50,643 nucleotides of DNA from Bdellovibrionales bacterium (GTDB taxonomy: Bacteria > Bdellovibrionota > Bdellovibrionia > Bdellovibrionales > UBA1609), in contig JAKUPT010000016.1 of the NCBI GenBank assembly GCA_022450595.1, positions 1 to 50,643 on the forward strand, given 5' to 3'. The notes beneath the pieces were generated by a model. The model made no database searches. It was not told the DNA's origin and saw nothing but the letters and a program-made list of their open reading frames with translations. The first letter of the stretch is position 1. The number at the start of each line of letters is the position of its first letter. The translations under genes and the position numbers were made by a program. Positions 16,695-25,135 of this stretch are shown piece after piece.

Positions 16695-17951
16695 CTACTT
16701 GTAAAGACCAGAGTGAGACAAAATTCTTTGATAAGCATCTAAGGTCTGTTTAAGCATTTTTTCTAAATCAAAAAGATTCACAACCTTTTTACGAGCATTT
16801 TCGCCGATGTCATCACTGTTTATATGTCCTGTAAACACTTGGATAATTAATTTGGACAAACTTTGCTTATCTGCAGGGCGAATTAAAAAGCCATCAATTC
16901 CATCTTCAACAATATTAGCGATGGGGCTGACCTCAGAGCCAATAATCACCTTTTTTTGAGCCATAGCTTCAAGCAGGGTGGGTTCAAAGCCAGAAGTTCT
17001 TGAACTTAAGTTTACAAAAACATCAGATAAGGAGATATAGTCTGCCATTTCAATATTGCTCACAGCACCTGTAAAAATCACTTTGCCACCAAGTGCTAGG
17101 TTGAGCATTTCAAATTCAATTTGCTTTCTCAAAGGCCCACTGCCAACAATAATAAGGCGGGAGGAGGGCTTTTTTATGGCAACTTTCTCAAAAGATAGTA
17201 GCAAATTTTTGATCACTTCAATCTCTGTCATGTCAGTGAATGTCATCACCACATTCGAGTTGCCAGGAATATTGAGCTTTTGTCTTAAAGCTTCTGACTT
17301 TTCTCTTTGAGAGAGGCTGCCAATTTCAATTCCATAAGGCACAACATAAGTGCGTCTTTCGGGGTACATGTAATAACGTTCAAGAACTAATTTTTGCTGT
17401 GGGCTTGTGACAAAGATTCCATCAGCGTATTTTATAACTTTTCGATCTTGGGTTAAAAATGTAATCAGGTAACGAACGCTAATACTTAAGGCAATACGAA
17501 CCATGCTACTGAGAGTTTCTTGTGACATAGCTCCAATGGCAAACAACTCTGACATATGTGTGGCGTCTGCATCAAAGGCTGTAGCCACTTGATGGCTCTT
17601 TTTGTTTTCAGCAATAGTGAGTCCACAAGAATCAATACTGTGAACAATGTGGAAGGCCTCTTGGCTATGAAGTTCTTGGAATTTTTTAAAGGCATAGTTT
17701 GGAAACTCTTCAGGCGCTTTATAATAGCCTTGTCCTAAAAAGTGAGCTTGAACACCGTCTTGATCAATAAACTCTTTAGCCAGTGCCGTTTTCCAGGAAA
17801 GCACAGTCACTTTGTGCCCTTTCTGGGCTAAACCTTTAGCAATAGGCCATAAAAAGCCATGCTCTGAGGCTCTACCCAAAATAGGAAAACTTTTTGCGAT
17901 AAAGCAAATGTTTAGCCTTTCAGGCATGGGTTTTTTATTTTTATTAAACAT
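16695..17951 (-). CDS. Glycosyltransferase family 4
   Basis: GT-B-fold glycosyltransferase, about 418 residues, probably acting at the inner membrane on cell-surface polysaccharide. The N-terminus LNICFIAKSFPILGRASEHG and the nucleotide-sugar domain segments VPYGIEIGSL, RLIIVGSGPLRKQIEFEM, VIFTGAVSN and the donor-site motif SGFEPTLLEAMAQKKVI (E-x7-E type) are visible. The sugar specificity cannot be read from the sequence. The start is ambiguous: GTG at 17963, ATG at 17951 or ATG at 17927; I chose 17951 for the GAGTGA upstream. It follows mutT by about 30 bases and probably shares its transcript. Confidence 0.85.
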   Translation of the reverse strand: MFNKNKKPMPERLNICFIAKSFPILGRASEHGFLWPIAKGLAQKGHKVTVLSWKTALAKEFIDQDGVQAHFLGQGYYKAPEEFPNYAFKKFQELHSQEAFHIVHSIDSCGLTIAENKKSHQVATAFDADATHMSELFAIGAMSQETLSSMVRIALSISVRYLITFLTQDRKVIKYADGIFVTSPQQKLVLERYYMYPERRTYVVPYGIEIGSLSQREKSEALRQKLNIPGNSNVVMTFTDMTEIEVIKNLLLSFEKVAIKKPSSRLIIVGSGPLRKQIEFEMLNLALGGKVIFTGAVSNIEMADYISLSDVFVNLSSRTSGFEPTLLEAMAQKKVIIGSEVSPIANIVEDGIDGFLIRPADKQSLSKLIIQVFTGHINSDDIGENARKKVVNLFDLEKMLKQTLDAYQRILSHSGLYK

Positions 17952-17984
17952 AAAATCACTCACTCGTAATTTGTAAGACCAAAG

Positions 17985-18401
17985 TTATCCCATTTCATTT
18001 AAAGCTTGTAAAATATCACTTAAAGCTTTGCGATTGGCTTCTGGGAGCTCTTGCTTTTCAAGGTCTGAGATTTTGGTCCATTTTAAGCTTTCATGATGCT
18101 TTGTTCGAGGTTCACCTTGCCAAAACGGAATAGCATAAAATAACAGCAAAATATTGGTTTCACCATAACTGTGTGTGGTAGAGAACTTTAATGAACCCAC
18201 AGTGGCATTAATGCCAAGCTCCTCGGCAAGCTCTCTTTTAAGAGCTGATTGAGGATGCTCTCCCGGTTCAATTTTTCCTCCAGGGAACTCCCAAACTCCA
18301 GCCAGAGAGAGCCCTTCAGGACGTTTTCCTAAAAGCACCTCATCATTTTTTTTAATCAATCCAGCGACCACCGGTATCCACTGGGCTCGTTTTTTTCGCA
18401 T
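17985..18401 (-). CDS. mutT: MutT-type 8-oxo-dGTP diphosphatase
   Basis: 138-residue NUDIX protein that most likely removes oxidised dGTP from the nucleotide pool. The NUDIX box GGKIEPGEHPQSALKRELAEELG is perfect and is preceded by LAGVWEFPGG, the MutT/YfcD-like signature; the C-terminal ESLKWTKISDLEKQELPEANR is also typical. It starts at ATG with AAAGGA rather far upstream. It is upstream of, and probably co-transcribed with, the glycosyltransferase gene. A dual thiamine-phosphate or CTP pyrophosphatase role is possible for such short MutTs. Confidence 0.85.
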   Translation of the reverse strand: MRKKRAQWIPVVAGLIKKNDEVLLGKRPEGLSLAGVWEFPGGKIEPGEHPQSALKRELAEELGINATVGSLKFSTTHSYGETNILLLFYAIPFWQGEPRTKHHESLKWTKISDLEKQELPEANRKALSDILQALNEMG

Positions 18402-18505
18402 GAAACTTAAGATCCTTTGTCTGCTGCTGTTGATTTTCTTAAAGTCCCATTTCAGAGAACAGTATTAGAATAGCCAATTTCATAGCAGAGACCAAGGAGT
18501 AATTT

Positions 18506-18550
18506 GTGTCTATTGAGTGGATGAAACGATCCTCTGGTGATAGGGCTTAG
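18506..18550 (+). CDS. Possible 14-residue micro-ORF
   Basis: GTG at 18506 opens a 14-codon frame (SIEWMKRSSGDRA after the start) ending in TAG at 18550. AAGGAG at 18494-18499 lies 6 bases before the start, an unusually good ribosome site for such a short frame. It is antisense to the last two codons of pyrD and is not followed by a plus-strand gene, so it is not an obvious leader peptide. It could be a relic of a lost gene or chance. Confidence 0.15.
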   Translation: MSIEWMKRSSGDRA

Positions 18551-19533
18551 TTCACCGCATCACTATTTAAAGTTTTTAGTGTTTTTTGAAAAAAAAGCGG
18601 TCCTTCAAAAATCAGTGCGGAGTAGACTTGCACCAGATTAGCCCCTGCGTTTAGCCGAGTTTTGACATCTGCAGCAGACAAAATTCCACCGGTGGAAATT
18701 AATAATGCAGATAGTTGATTTTCTTTCAAATAATTATGGGCATAATTTAAAAGCTCTAATGACTTCTTTGCAAGAGGAGCCCCCGAAACGCCTCCCTCTT
18801 CTGGAAAGTTTAAATTTTCACGCTCTCCTTGAGTGGTGTTTGTTAAAATAAAACCCTCAATACCAAGCTTACAGCTGATGGATAACACTTGTTCCAACTC
18901 TTTGTTGGAAATATCAGGACTTAATTTCAGCAATAATGGACGTGGATTGTTTTTATTTTCATTAATGATCGGCTGTAAAAAGGCCTCTAAGTTTTGAGGC
19001 ATTAAAAGCTCTCGTAAGCCTTTTGTGTTTGGTGAGCTAATGTTGATCACAAATGCTGAAGCCCAAGAAGAGAGCTCTTGCATGCACTTTATATAATCTT
19101 CGTGAGCTTTTGAGTTGTCCGTTGTTCGGTTCTTACCAATGTTAATAAATAAGGGGATGTCTCGTTTTTTCTGTTTTTGTAACTGACGTTTTACAAAATC
19201 CACTCCCTTAGAAGGAAACCCCATCTTATTCCATAAAGCTCGGTGTGGTATGTCGCGTTTTAGAATCACACCAGGGTTGGGGGATTGAGGCTTAGGTGTG
19301 ACAGTGCCAATCTCAATAAAACCGGCTCCAAGTTTGCAGAAACTTTCAATCATTTCAGCATTTTTATCAACCCCACCAGCAATGCCTATGGGGTTTTGAA
19401 ATTGAATTCCCTTCCATCGGAAAGGAGCGTAAGAAGGCTGTTTAGATTTACAAACAGCAGAAGCCAGCTTGAGCCCTATGGGTGCTAGGTCATGAGCCAA
19501 CTTTGCTGGGAGCAAAAACCAGGGCTTTATCAC
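18547..19533 (-). CDS. pyrD: Dihydroorotate dehydrogenase (quinone), class 2
   Basis: FMN enzyme oxidising dihydroorotate to orotate in pyrimidine synthesis, coupled to the quinone pool. Class 2 features are the N-terminal helical region PWFLLPAKLAHDLAPIGLKL, then GIAGGVDKNAEMIE, GFIEIGTVTPKPQ, the catalytic serine loop INISSPNTKGLREL and TNTTQGEREN. The length of 328 residues is normal. The start is the GTG at 19533, overlapping the gdhA stop as GTGA; an in-frame TTG three bases earlier is less likely. Translational coupling to gdhA is therefore expected. Confidence 0.95.
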   Translation of the reverse strand: MIKPWFLLPAKLAHDLAPIGLKLASAVCKSKQPSYAPFRWKGIQFQNPIGIAGGVDKNAEMIESFCKLGAGFIEIGTVTPKPQSPNPGVILKRDIPHRALWNKMGFPSKGVDFVKRQLQKQKKRDIPLFINIGKNRTTDNSKAHEDYIKCMQELSSWASAFVINISSPNTKGLRELLMPQNLEAFLQPIINENKNNPRPLLLKLSPDISNKELEQVLSISCKLGIEGFILTNTTQGERENLNFPEEGGVSGAPLAKKSLELLNYAHNYLKENQLSALLISTGGILSAADVKTRLNAGANLVQVYSALIFEGPLFFQKTLKTLNSDAVN

Positions 19534-20789
19534 CAAGCCAGTCCTCTTAGTAGCATCGCTTTTTCAAGTCTCATTAAAGATACAGCCATGGCAGAGGCTC
19601 GCATATTTTTTTGATTTTTTTGTGAAAACTCAAAAACTTTATCAAAAGAGCGGTACATAATAGATTGAAGTTTACTGCGCACTTCCTCTTCAGTCCAAAA
19701 CAGCCAAACAATATCTTGAACCCACTCAAAGTAACTCACAACAACACCACCACCGTTGGCTAAAATATCAGGCACCACTAAGATGCCTTTTTCGAACAGC
19801 ATCTGGTTGGCGGACATAGTGACCGGGCCATTGGCACCTTCAATAATAATTTTTGCTTTAACTATGTCTGCGTTGTCTTCGCGAATCACACCATCAAGAG
19901 CACAAGGTGCCAACACATCCACATCTAAACTTAAAAGCTCATCATTAGTGATTTGTTGAGCTTTAGGATAGTCTTTTAAAATTCTGTGCTCTTTGATGTA
20001 TTCAACCAACTCTTTAATGTTTAAACCATTAGGATCATAAATGGCACATGTCACATCACTGACGGCCACCACTTTTGCACCTAGGGCATCGGCTTCAATG
20101 GCCGCATGCATGCCCACTTTCCCAAAGCCTTGTATGGCCATTGTGGACTCACTCATTTTTTTATTCATCGTCTGTAAAGCTTTATCCATGATATAAACCA
20201 CACCCAAGCCCGTGGCTGAGTCGCGGCCCATAGATCCTCCAATTTCAATAGGCTTACCAGTAACAACACCTGTTTGCGCAAAGCCATTTTCAGCAGAGTA
20301 AGTGTCTAGCATCCAAGCCATAGTTTGAGAGTCTGTACCCACATCTGGAGCCGGAATATCTTTGTCAGGGCCAATAAAAGGGCCAAGCTCCGTGGTAAAA
20401 CTACGAGTGAGTCTTTGCAGTTCAGTTTTTGACAATGAGTTAGGGTTCACCTCAACTCCACCTTTGGCTCCTCCCAGGGGCAGACCAAGTAAAGAGTTTT
20501 TAAAAGTCATAAGAGAGGCAAGGCCTGCAACCTCACTTAAGTTCACACTCGGATGGTAGCGAAGACCACCTTTAAAAGGGCCAAGTGTTTGGTTGTGCTG
20601 AACACGGTAACCTCTAAAAACAGTGATATTGCCATCATCCATATACACAGGAATAGAGACTATGATAGACCTGCGCGGTCTTTTTAATCTTTCAAGGGCA
20701 TTTTGGTTAATGTTAATAAGTTCACCAGCTGAATGAAGTGATTCCATTACGTTTTGATAAAGAAGACTTTCCGCAATTATGTCGGACAT
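19530..20789 (-). CDS. gdhA: Glutamate dehydrogenase (Glu/Leu/Phe/Val family)
   Basis: Catabolic-type glutamate dehydrogenase, 419 residues, interconverting glutamate and 2-oxoglutarate with release or uptake of ammonia. The substrate-binding stretch GPFKGGLRYHPSVNLSEV, the catalytic lysine region GLPLGGAKGGVEV, DIPAPDVGTDSQTMAWM and the NAD-domain AIQGFGKVGMHAA match the GudB/GluD group rather than the longer NADP enzymes. The ATG is preceded by GGGAG. pyrD is coupled directly downstream. For a predator living on prey amino acids, a degradative role fits; that is inference. Confidence 0.95.
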   Translation of the reverse strand: MSDIIAESLLYQNVMESLHSAGELININQNALERLKRPRRSIIVSIPVYMDDGNITVFRGYRVQHNQTLGPFKGGLRYHPSVNLSEVAGLASLMTFKNSLLGLPLGGAKGGVEVNPNSLSKTELQRLTRSFTTELGPFIGPDKDIPAPDVGTDSQTMAWMLDTYSAENGFAQTGVVTGKPIEIGGSMGRDSATGLGVVYIMDKALQTMNKKMSESTMAIQGFGKVGMHAAIEADALGAKVVAVSDVTCAIYDPNGLNIKELVEYIKEHRILKDYPKAQQITNDELLSLDVDVLAPCALDGVIREDNADIVKAKIIIEGANGPVTMSANQMLFEKGILVVPDILANGGGVVVSYFEWVQDIVWLFWTEEEVRSKLQSIMYRSFDKVFEFSQKNQKNMRASAMAVSLMRLEKAMLLRGLAW

Positions 20790-21008
20790 ATGATAGCTCC
20801 CGGTTCTAGTCTAAAGTGGCTTCAAAAAATAAACAGCAATTTCCGCATGAGAGTTTATAACTTGAAGTCCGTTATTGTTTAACTACAAATATCCTAATTT
20901 TTGCAGAAATCCACTGTCCTTCATATGCCCGACGCTATATACCATAAAGATGAATTTATTCTTTATCTTTGATGGGTTTGATAAGTTAAGAAAAACTAAG
21001 GAGAGACC

Positions 21009-22043
21009 ATGTCCAATTGGGTGCAGCAAACGATCAACTTAAATGACTACTTGTCAGATACAAAATCAGCATTAGAAAAGTTTGAGGGAGCCTCTGTATT
21101 GATTGTTGGCGATGTGGGATTAGATGAATACATAGTTGGTGATGTAAAACGTATCAGCCCAGAAGCCCCAGTGCCAGTGGTAGAAGTTCAAAAACAAGAT
21201 CACCGTATAGGGCTGGCTGCCAATGTGGCCGCCAATGTGACATGCCTTGGAGGCAAAGCTCAACTGGTCGGAGTGGTTGGTGAGGATGCTGCCTACGAAA
21301 ATCTTTCCAATCTGTTAGAAAAATACAACATCAGTAGTGAGAATTTAGTGGTCGATCCTGATCGCCCCACAACTTTAAAAACACGCATTATGGCAGGACA
21401 CCAACAAATCGTTCGCGTGGATCATGAAAAAAGACGATATTTGTCTGATTCCACCAGAAAGCAGCTTTTAAACAAAGTAGAGAATCAGTTGCCCCATTCA
21501 GATGTGGTTGTGGTTCAAGATTACGCTAAAGGTATCTTTGATGAACAAACTTGCCAAGAGGTGATCAAATTAGCCCAAGCTCATAAAAAGTTGGTATTAG
21601 TAGATCCAAATAGAAACACCCCTGTTTCCTATTACAAAGGGGCTGATCTTTTTAAGCCCAATAAAGACGAAGCATTGAGTTTAGCAGGCCTTAGCTTTGA
21701 TGATCACAAAGAAGACTATGATGTTTTATTGGCCGCGGGAGAAAAGCTGAAGCAGACCCTGGGCTCAAAATATGTAATTGTCACTGCTGGTAAGCAAGGC
21801 ATGCGCATATTTCATGAGCAAAAAATGAAGGTATTACCCACTTATGCAAGAGATGTTTTTGATGTGACTGGAGCTGGTGACACAGTTGTTGGAACTATTG
21901 CTTTGGGGCTGGCAAGCCATCTTGAGATCGAAATGGCAGGGATTTTAGCCAATTTTGCCGCTGGTGTCGTTGTTGGCCAAGTCGGTTGTGTGCCTTGTTT
22001 GAAAAAGGACTTGGTGGAGTATATTGAATCTCACCAAGAATAA
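21009..22043 (+). CDS. rfaE1: D-glycero-beta-D-manno-heptose-7-phosphate kinase
   Basis: Kinase for the heptose precursor of the lipopolysaccharide inner core, PfkB fold, 344 residues. VGDVGLDEYIVGDVKRISPEAPVPVVEV is diagnostic for the HldE kinase domain, and DVFDVTGAGDTVVG near residue 290 holds the catalytic aspartate. It corresponds to the kinase half of E. coli HldE only; the adenylyltransferase half must be encoded elsewhere. A roughly 25-residue extension precedes the usual start. The ATG follows AAGGAGAG. It heads a plus-strand run with rlmN and another PfkB kinase. Its presence argues for heptose-containing LPS. Confidence 0.93.
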   Translation: MSNWVQQTINLNDYLSDTKSALEKFEGASVLIVGDVGLDEYIVGDVKRISPEAPVPVVEVQKQDHRIGLAANVAANVTCLGGKAQLVGVVGEDAAYENLSNLLEKYNISSENLVVDPDRPTTLKTRIMAGHQQIVRVDHEKRRYLSDSTRKQLLNKVENQLPHSDVVVVQDYAKGIFDEQTCQEVIKLAQAHKKLVLVDPNRNTPVSYYKGADLFKPNKDEALSLAGLSFDDHKEDYDVLLAAGEKLKQTLGSKYVIVTAGKQGMRIFHEQKMKVLPTYARDVFDVTGAGDTVVGTIALGLASHLEIEMAGILANFAAGVVVGQVGCVPCLKKDLVEYIESHQE

Positions 22044-22116
22044 ATTTTAACTTTTTAAAAAAAATAAGAAAATATAGGGATCTTTTTAAAATTTATGTTA
22101 TGAACAGACCCCTGTC

Positions 22117-23178
22117 ATGGAAAAAACTAAGCATAACTTTTACAATTTGACTCTATCAGAGCTGGAATCTGTTGTGGCGGAATACGGCCATAAAGCCTTC
22201 CGAGCTCGTCAGCTTTTTCAATGGATATATGCCCATAAGGTCACAGATTTAGATAAAATGACCAACCTTTCAAAGGACTTTAAGCAAGATATTCCAAATA
22301 TCTTTAATTTTGAAATGCCCGATCTATTAACAGAAAAAGTCAGTACTGATGGAACTCGAAAATATCTATTTAGTGTGGGGCCAGGATTAAGCTTTGAAAC
22401 TGTAATGATCCCTGCAGGAGATCGCAACACATTGTGTGTCTCATCTGAGGTTGGTTGTAATATGGCCTGTAAATTTTGTTTTACAGCAAAACAAAAATTA
22501 AAAAAGCGTCTTACAGCTTCAGAAATTGTTGGTCAGTTTATTAAAGTTCAAAATATGTTACCTAAAGACATTCAGCTGACCAATATAGTGTTTATGGGAA
22601 TGGGTGAGCCTTTAGATAACCCAGAAGGCGTGTTTTCTTCCATTAAAATCTTAACCAGTGAATTAGGGGTGAACCTGTCTCGCAAAAAGATCACAGTGTC
22701 CACTTCTGGTTTAGTGGATAAAATTCCTCTAGTTACTGAGTCAGGAGCACGATTGGCCGTAAGCTTAAATGGTGCGGACAATCAGACTCGTGATCGGGTG
22801 ATGCCAATTAACAAAAAGTGGAATATTGAAGCCTTACTTCAGGCCTGTTTAGACTACACAAACGCTACTAAAGACAAAGTGACTTTTGAATACGTACTTT
22901 TAAAAGATGTGACTGATCGCCCAGAAGATGCAAAAAAACTGATCCAATTAGCAAGAAAGATTCCATGTAAAATCAATATTATTCCATTCAATGAGCACCC
23001 AAACTCCGGTTTTGAAAGACCTAGTGAGAGCAGTATTGATAGATTTCAAAAAGTGCTTATGAATAACAATATTCATGTCTTACGAAGAAAAACCATGGGC
23101 CGTGATATTTATGCAGCCTGTGGCCAGTTAAATTCCGTTTATAAAAACAATGAATCCACACAAACCCGAGCAAATTAA
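22117..23178 (+). CDS. rlmN: Dual-specificity RNA methyltransferase RlmN
   Basis: Radical-SAM enzyme methylating C2 of adenine 2503 in 23S rRNA and adenine 37 in some tRNAs. The 353-residue protein carries the cluster motif CNMACKFCFTAKQ, LSEIVGQF-like ASEIVGQFIKVQ, TNIVFMGMGEPLDN, VSTSGLVDKIP and the C-terminal AACGQL with the methyl-carrying cysteine. The N-terminal helical domain (YGHKAFRARQLFQWIYAHK) is present. The ATG has no clear Shine-Dalgarno. The next kinase gene follows after 14 bases. Confidence 0.96.
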   Translation: MEKTKHNFYNLTLSELESVVAEYGHKAFRARQLFQWIYAHKVTDLDKMTNLSKDFKQDIPNIFNFEMPDLLTEKVSTDGTRKYLFSVGPGLSFETVMIPAGDRNTLCVSSEVGCNMACKFCFTAKQKLKKRLTASEIVGQFIKVQNMLPKDIQLTNIVFMGMGEPLDNPEGVFSSIKILTSELGVNLSRKKITVSTSGLVDKIPLVTESGARLAVSLNGADNQTRDRVMPINKKWNIEALLQACLDYTNATKDKVTFEYVLLKDVTDRPEDAKKLIQLARKIPCKINIIPFNEHPNSGFERPSESSIDRFQKVLMNNNIHVLRRKTMGRDIYAACGQLNSVYKNNESTQTRAN

Positions 23179-23192
23179 ATAAGGATAATATC

Positions 23193-24101
23193 ATGTCAAA
23201 AATACTAGTTGTTGGAAGCCTTGGTTATGATCGTATTTCTACTCCTCAAGGGCAAGTAGATCAGGTGTTAGGTGGCTCAGCCAATTACTTTTCTCTGGCT
23301 GCCTCTATGTATTCTGAAGTGAATGTTGTGGGCGTTGTGGGCAATGACTATAAAATGGAAGACAAGCAGATGTTAACCCAAAGAGGTGTGTGCACAGAAG
23401 GCTTACAACAAGTTGATGGGAAAACTTTTTTTTGGGAAGGTCGTTATGAAGGTGACATGAATGAAGCCATAACTGTTCAAACCGAACTTAACGTTTTTAA
23501 AGACTTTAATCCGGCTTTACCAGAAAACTACCGTGACTCAGAGTTTGTTTTTTTAGCGAACATTGACCCAATACTTCAGCAAGATGTTTTGAAGCAAGTC
23601 AAATCTCCAAAGCTTGTTGGAGTTGATACCATGAATTTTTGGATTCAATCCAAAAAACAAGATTTACTAAAAGTATTAACTCAAGTGGATGTTTTACTTA
23701 TCAACGAAGGGGAGGCTCGTGAGTTAACCGGTCAATGGAATGGCATTGAGTCGGCTGAAACTTTAAGTGCCTTAGGACCAAAGGCTGTGGTTATAAAACG
23801 TGGTGAATATGGTTTTATACTTTATATGCAGGGCGAATATTTTATTTTACCGGCCTTTCCAATTAAAAAAGTAGTAGATCCAACAGGTGCTGGTGACACA
23901 TTTGCTGGTGGATTTTTTGGATTTTTATCAAAATTAGACAATCCACTGAACCTTGAAAGCCTTAAATTGGCCTGTGTTCATGGCTGCTTGATGGCAAGCT
24001 TCACAGTTCAAGACTTTGGTGTGAACCCTTTAGTGGGGCTAACCTGGGCCGATATAGAGAGAAGACATGCTGACTTTCTAAAAGTGGTCTCTTACCACTA
24101 A
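23193..24101 (+). CDS. PfkB-family sugar/nucleoside kinase
   Basis: 302-residue ribokinase-fold kinase. Visible are VLGGSANYFSLAASM (substrate-binding glycines near residue 30), VGVDTMNFWI, LLINEGEARELTG, VVIKRGEYGFIL and the catalytic VVDPTGAGDTFAGGFFG with the anion-hole GAGD. Substrate cannot be fixed; ribose, nucleoside and sugar-phosphate kinases share these motifs. AAGGATAA lies before the ATG, and the gene follows rlmN by 14 bases, so they are co-transcribed. It is clearly different from the heptose kinase two genes upstream. Confidence 0.88.
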   Translation: MSKILVVGSLGYDRISTPQGQVDQVLGGSANYFSLAASMYSEVNVVGVVGNDYKMEDKQMLTQRGVCTEGLQQVDGKTFFWEGRYEGDMNEAITVQTELNVFKDFNPALPENYRDSEFVFLANIDPILQQDVLKQVKSPKLVGVDTMNFWIQSKKQDLLKVLTQVDVLLINEGEARELTGQWNGIESAETLSALGPKAVVIKRGEYGFILYMQGEYFILPAFPIKKVVDPTGAGDTFAGGFFGFLSKLDNPLNLESLKLACVHGCLMASFTVQDFGVNPLVGLTWADIERRHADFLKVVSYH

Positions 24102-24179
24102 AAGCTAAGGCCTAGACCAACGACTGAAAATATTCAAAAAACTCAACGTAAACTCTTGGATTTCCGATAGTTTATCTGA

Positions 24180-25133
24180 ATGAGTGCAAAAAAGAAAAAA
24201 GATTTAGCAGATGAATTAATTGATGATCTTCTAAATGATGATCAGCAATCCAATGAGTCCTTTGATGAAGAGTCAAAGGATGTCAGTATCTCTGTGGTCA
24301 GTAATGACCAAGCGGAGGAGGGGAGCTTTGATGGAAGAGACTTCGATTTTAATTCTGTGCAAGATCGAACCTATAACATAAATGTTGTGGACTCTGCTGA
24401 AGACAAAACTTTGAATATCAATGATAAAAAAACCAAAGTGGAATCTACTCAAGTTAAAGCTTCAGAACCTCAAAAAACACAGTCCACAGTTCCTTTAAGG
24501 CATGAGAACTCAAATGTCTTTAGAGCAACTAGTAATAACTTTGCAGAAACAGCTCTTGCACAGACAGAGAATTTAAAAATTGCTCAGCAAAGAATTCTTG
24601 AATTAGAAAAAGAACTTGAATCTTTAAGAAATGAAAATCAAGACTTGGCTTTTGCTGGTGATATGATCAAAAAAAATTATGAAAAAGCTGATGCAGATCT
24701 TAAAAATTTACAGAACAAGTACAATGAAGAAGTTGAGGGCTTTAAAGAAGAAAGAAAGCTTTTAAAGCAAACACTGTCCTTTAAAGATGGTGAGATCTAT
24801 GAGCTGGAAAGAAAAACTACCGCCTTAGAAGATCAGCTGCAACAGGACATTCATAGAGTGAGAATGCGTGAAAGAGAACTTGAGAACCGCCTTGAACTGT
24901 TAAAAGTTGAAAATTCAACTCTGCTTAAAACTAAAAATGAGACCATTTTAGATCTTAAAAGAAGTATAGATCAGCTAAATTTAGAGTTAGAAACATTTAG
25001 AAATAAAGGACAAGAGCTCAATAAAAAGCTTGAAAACAAGCAAGAGGCTCTTAGAAGAACAGTAAAAACATTACGGCTTGCTCTAGCTATGCTAGAGGGC
25101 AGTGATGACAGTATTGAACTTAAAAAGGCTTGA
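24180..25133 (+). CDS. Acidic N-terminus, long coiled-coil protein
   Basis: Unrecognised 317-residue protein. Residues 1-115 are acidic, serine-rich and probably disordered; residues about 125-300 are a nearly continuous heptad-repeat coiled coil (ILELEKELESLRNENQDL, then LENRLELLKVENSTLL and more). There is no signal peptide or membrane segment, so it is cytoplasmic, perhaps a scaffold. It precedes the GGDEF gene with only 2 bases between stop and start, so the two are translationally linked. The ATG lacks a Shine-Dalgarno and a weak GATAGT lies 8 bases before it, so a leaderless start is possible. Confidence 0.75.
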   Translation: MSAKKKKDLADELIDDLLNDDQQSNESFDEESKDVSISVVSNDQAEEGSFDGRDFDFNSVQDRTYNINVVDSAEDKTLNINDKKTKVESTQVKASEPQKTQSTVPLRHENSNVFRATSNNFAETALAQTENLKIAQQRILELEKELESLRNENQDLAFAGDMIKKNYEKADADLKNLQNKYNEEVEGFKEERKLLKQTLSFKDGEIYELERKTTALEDQLQQDIHRVRMRERELENRLELLKVENSTLLKTKNETILDLKRSIDQLNLELETFRNKGQELNKKLENKQEALRRTVKTLRLALAMLEGSDDSIELKKA

Positions 25134-25135
25134 TT

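Noticed and set aside
24083-24099. Hairpin AGTGGT/ACCACT as terminator of the PfkB kinase gene
   Set aside because: Only six base pairs, lies inside the last codons, and no T run follows.
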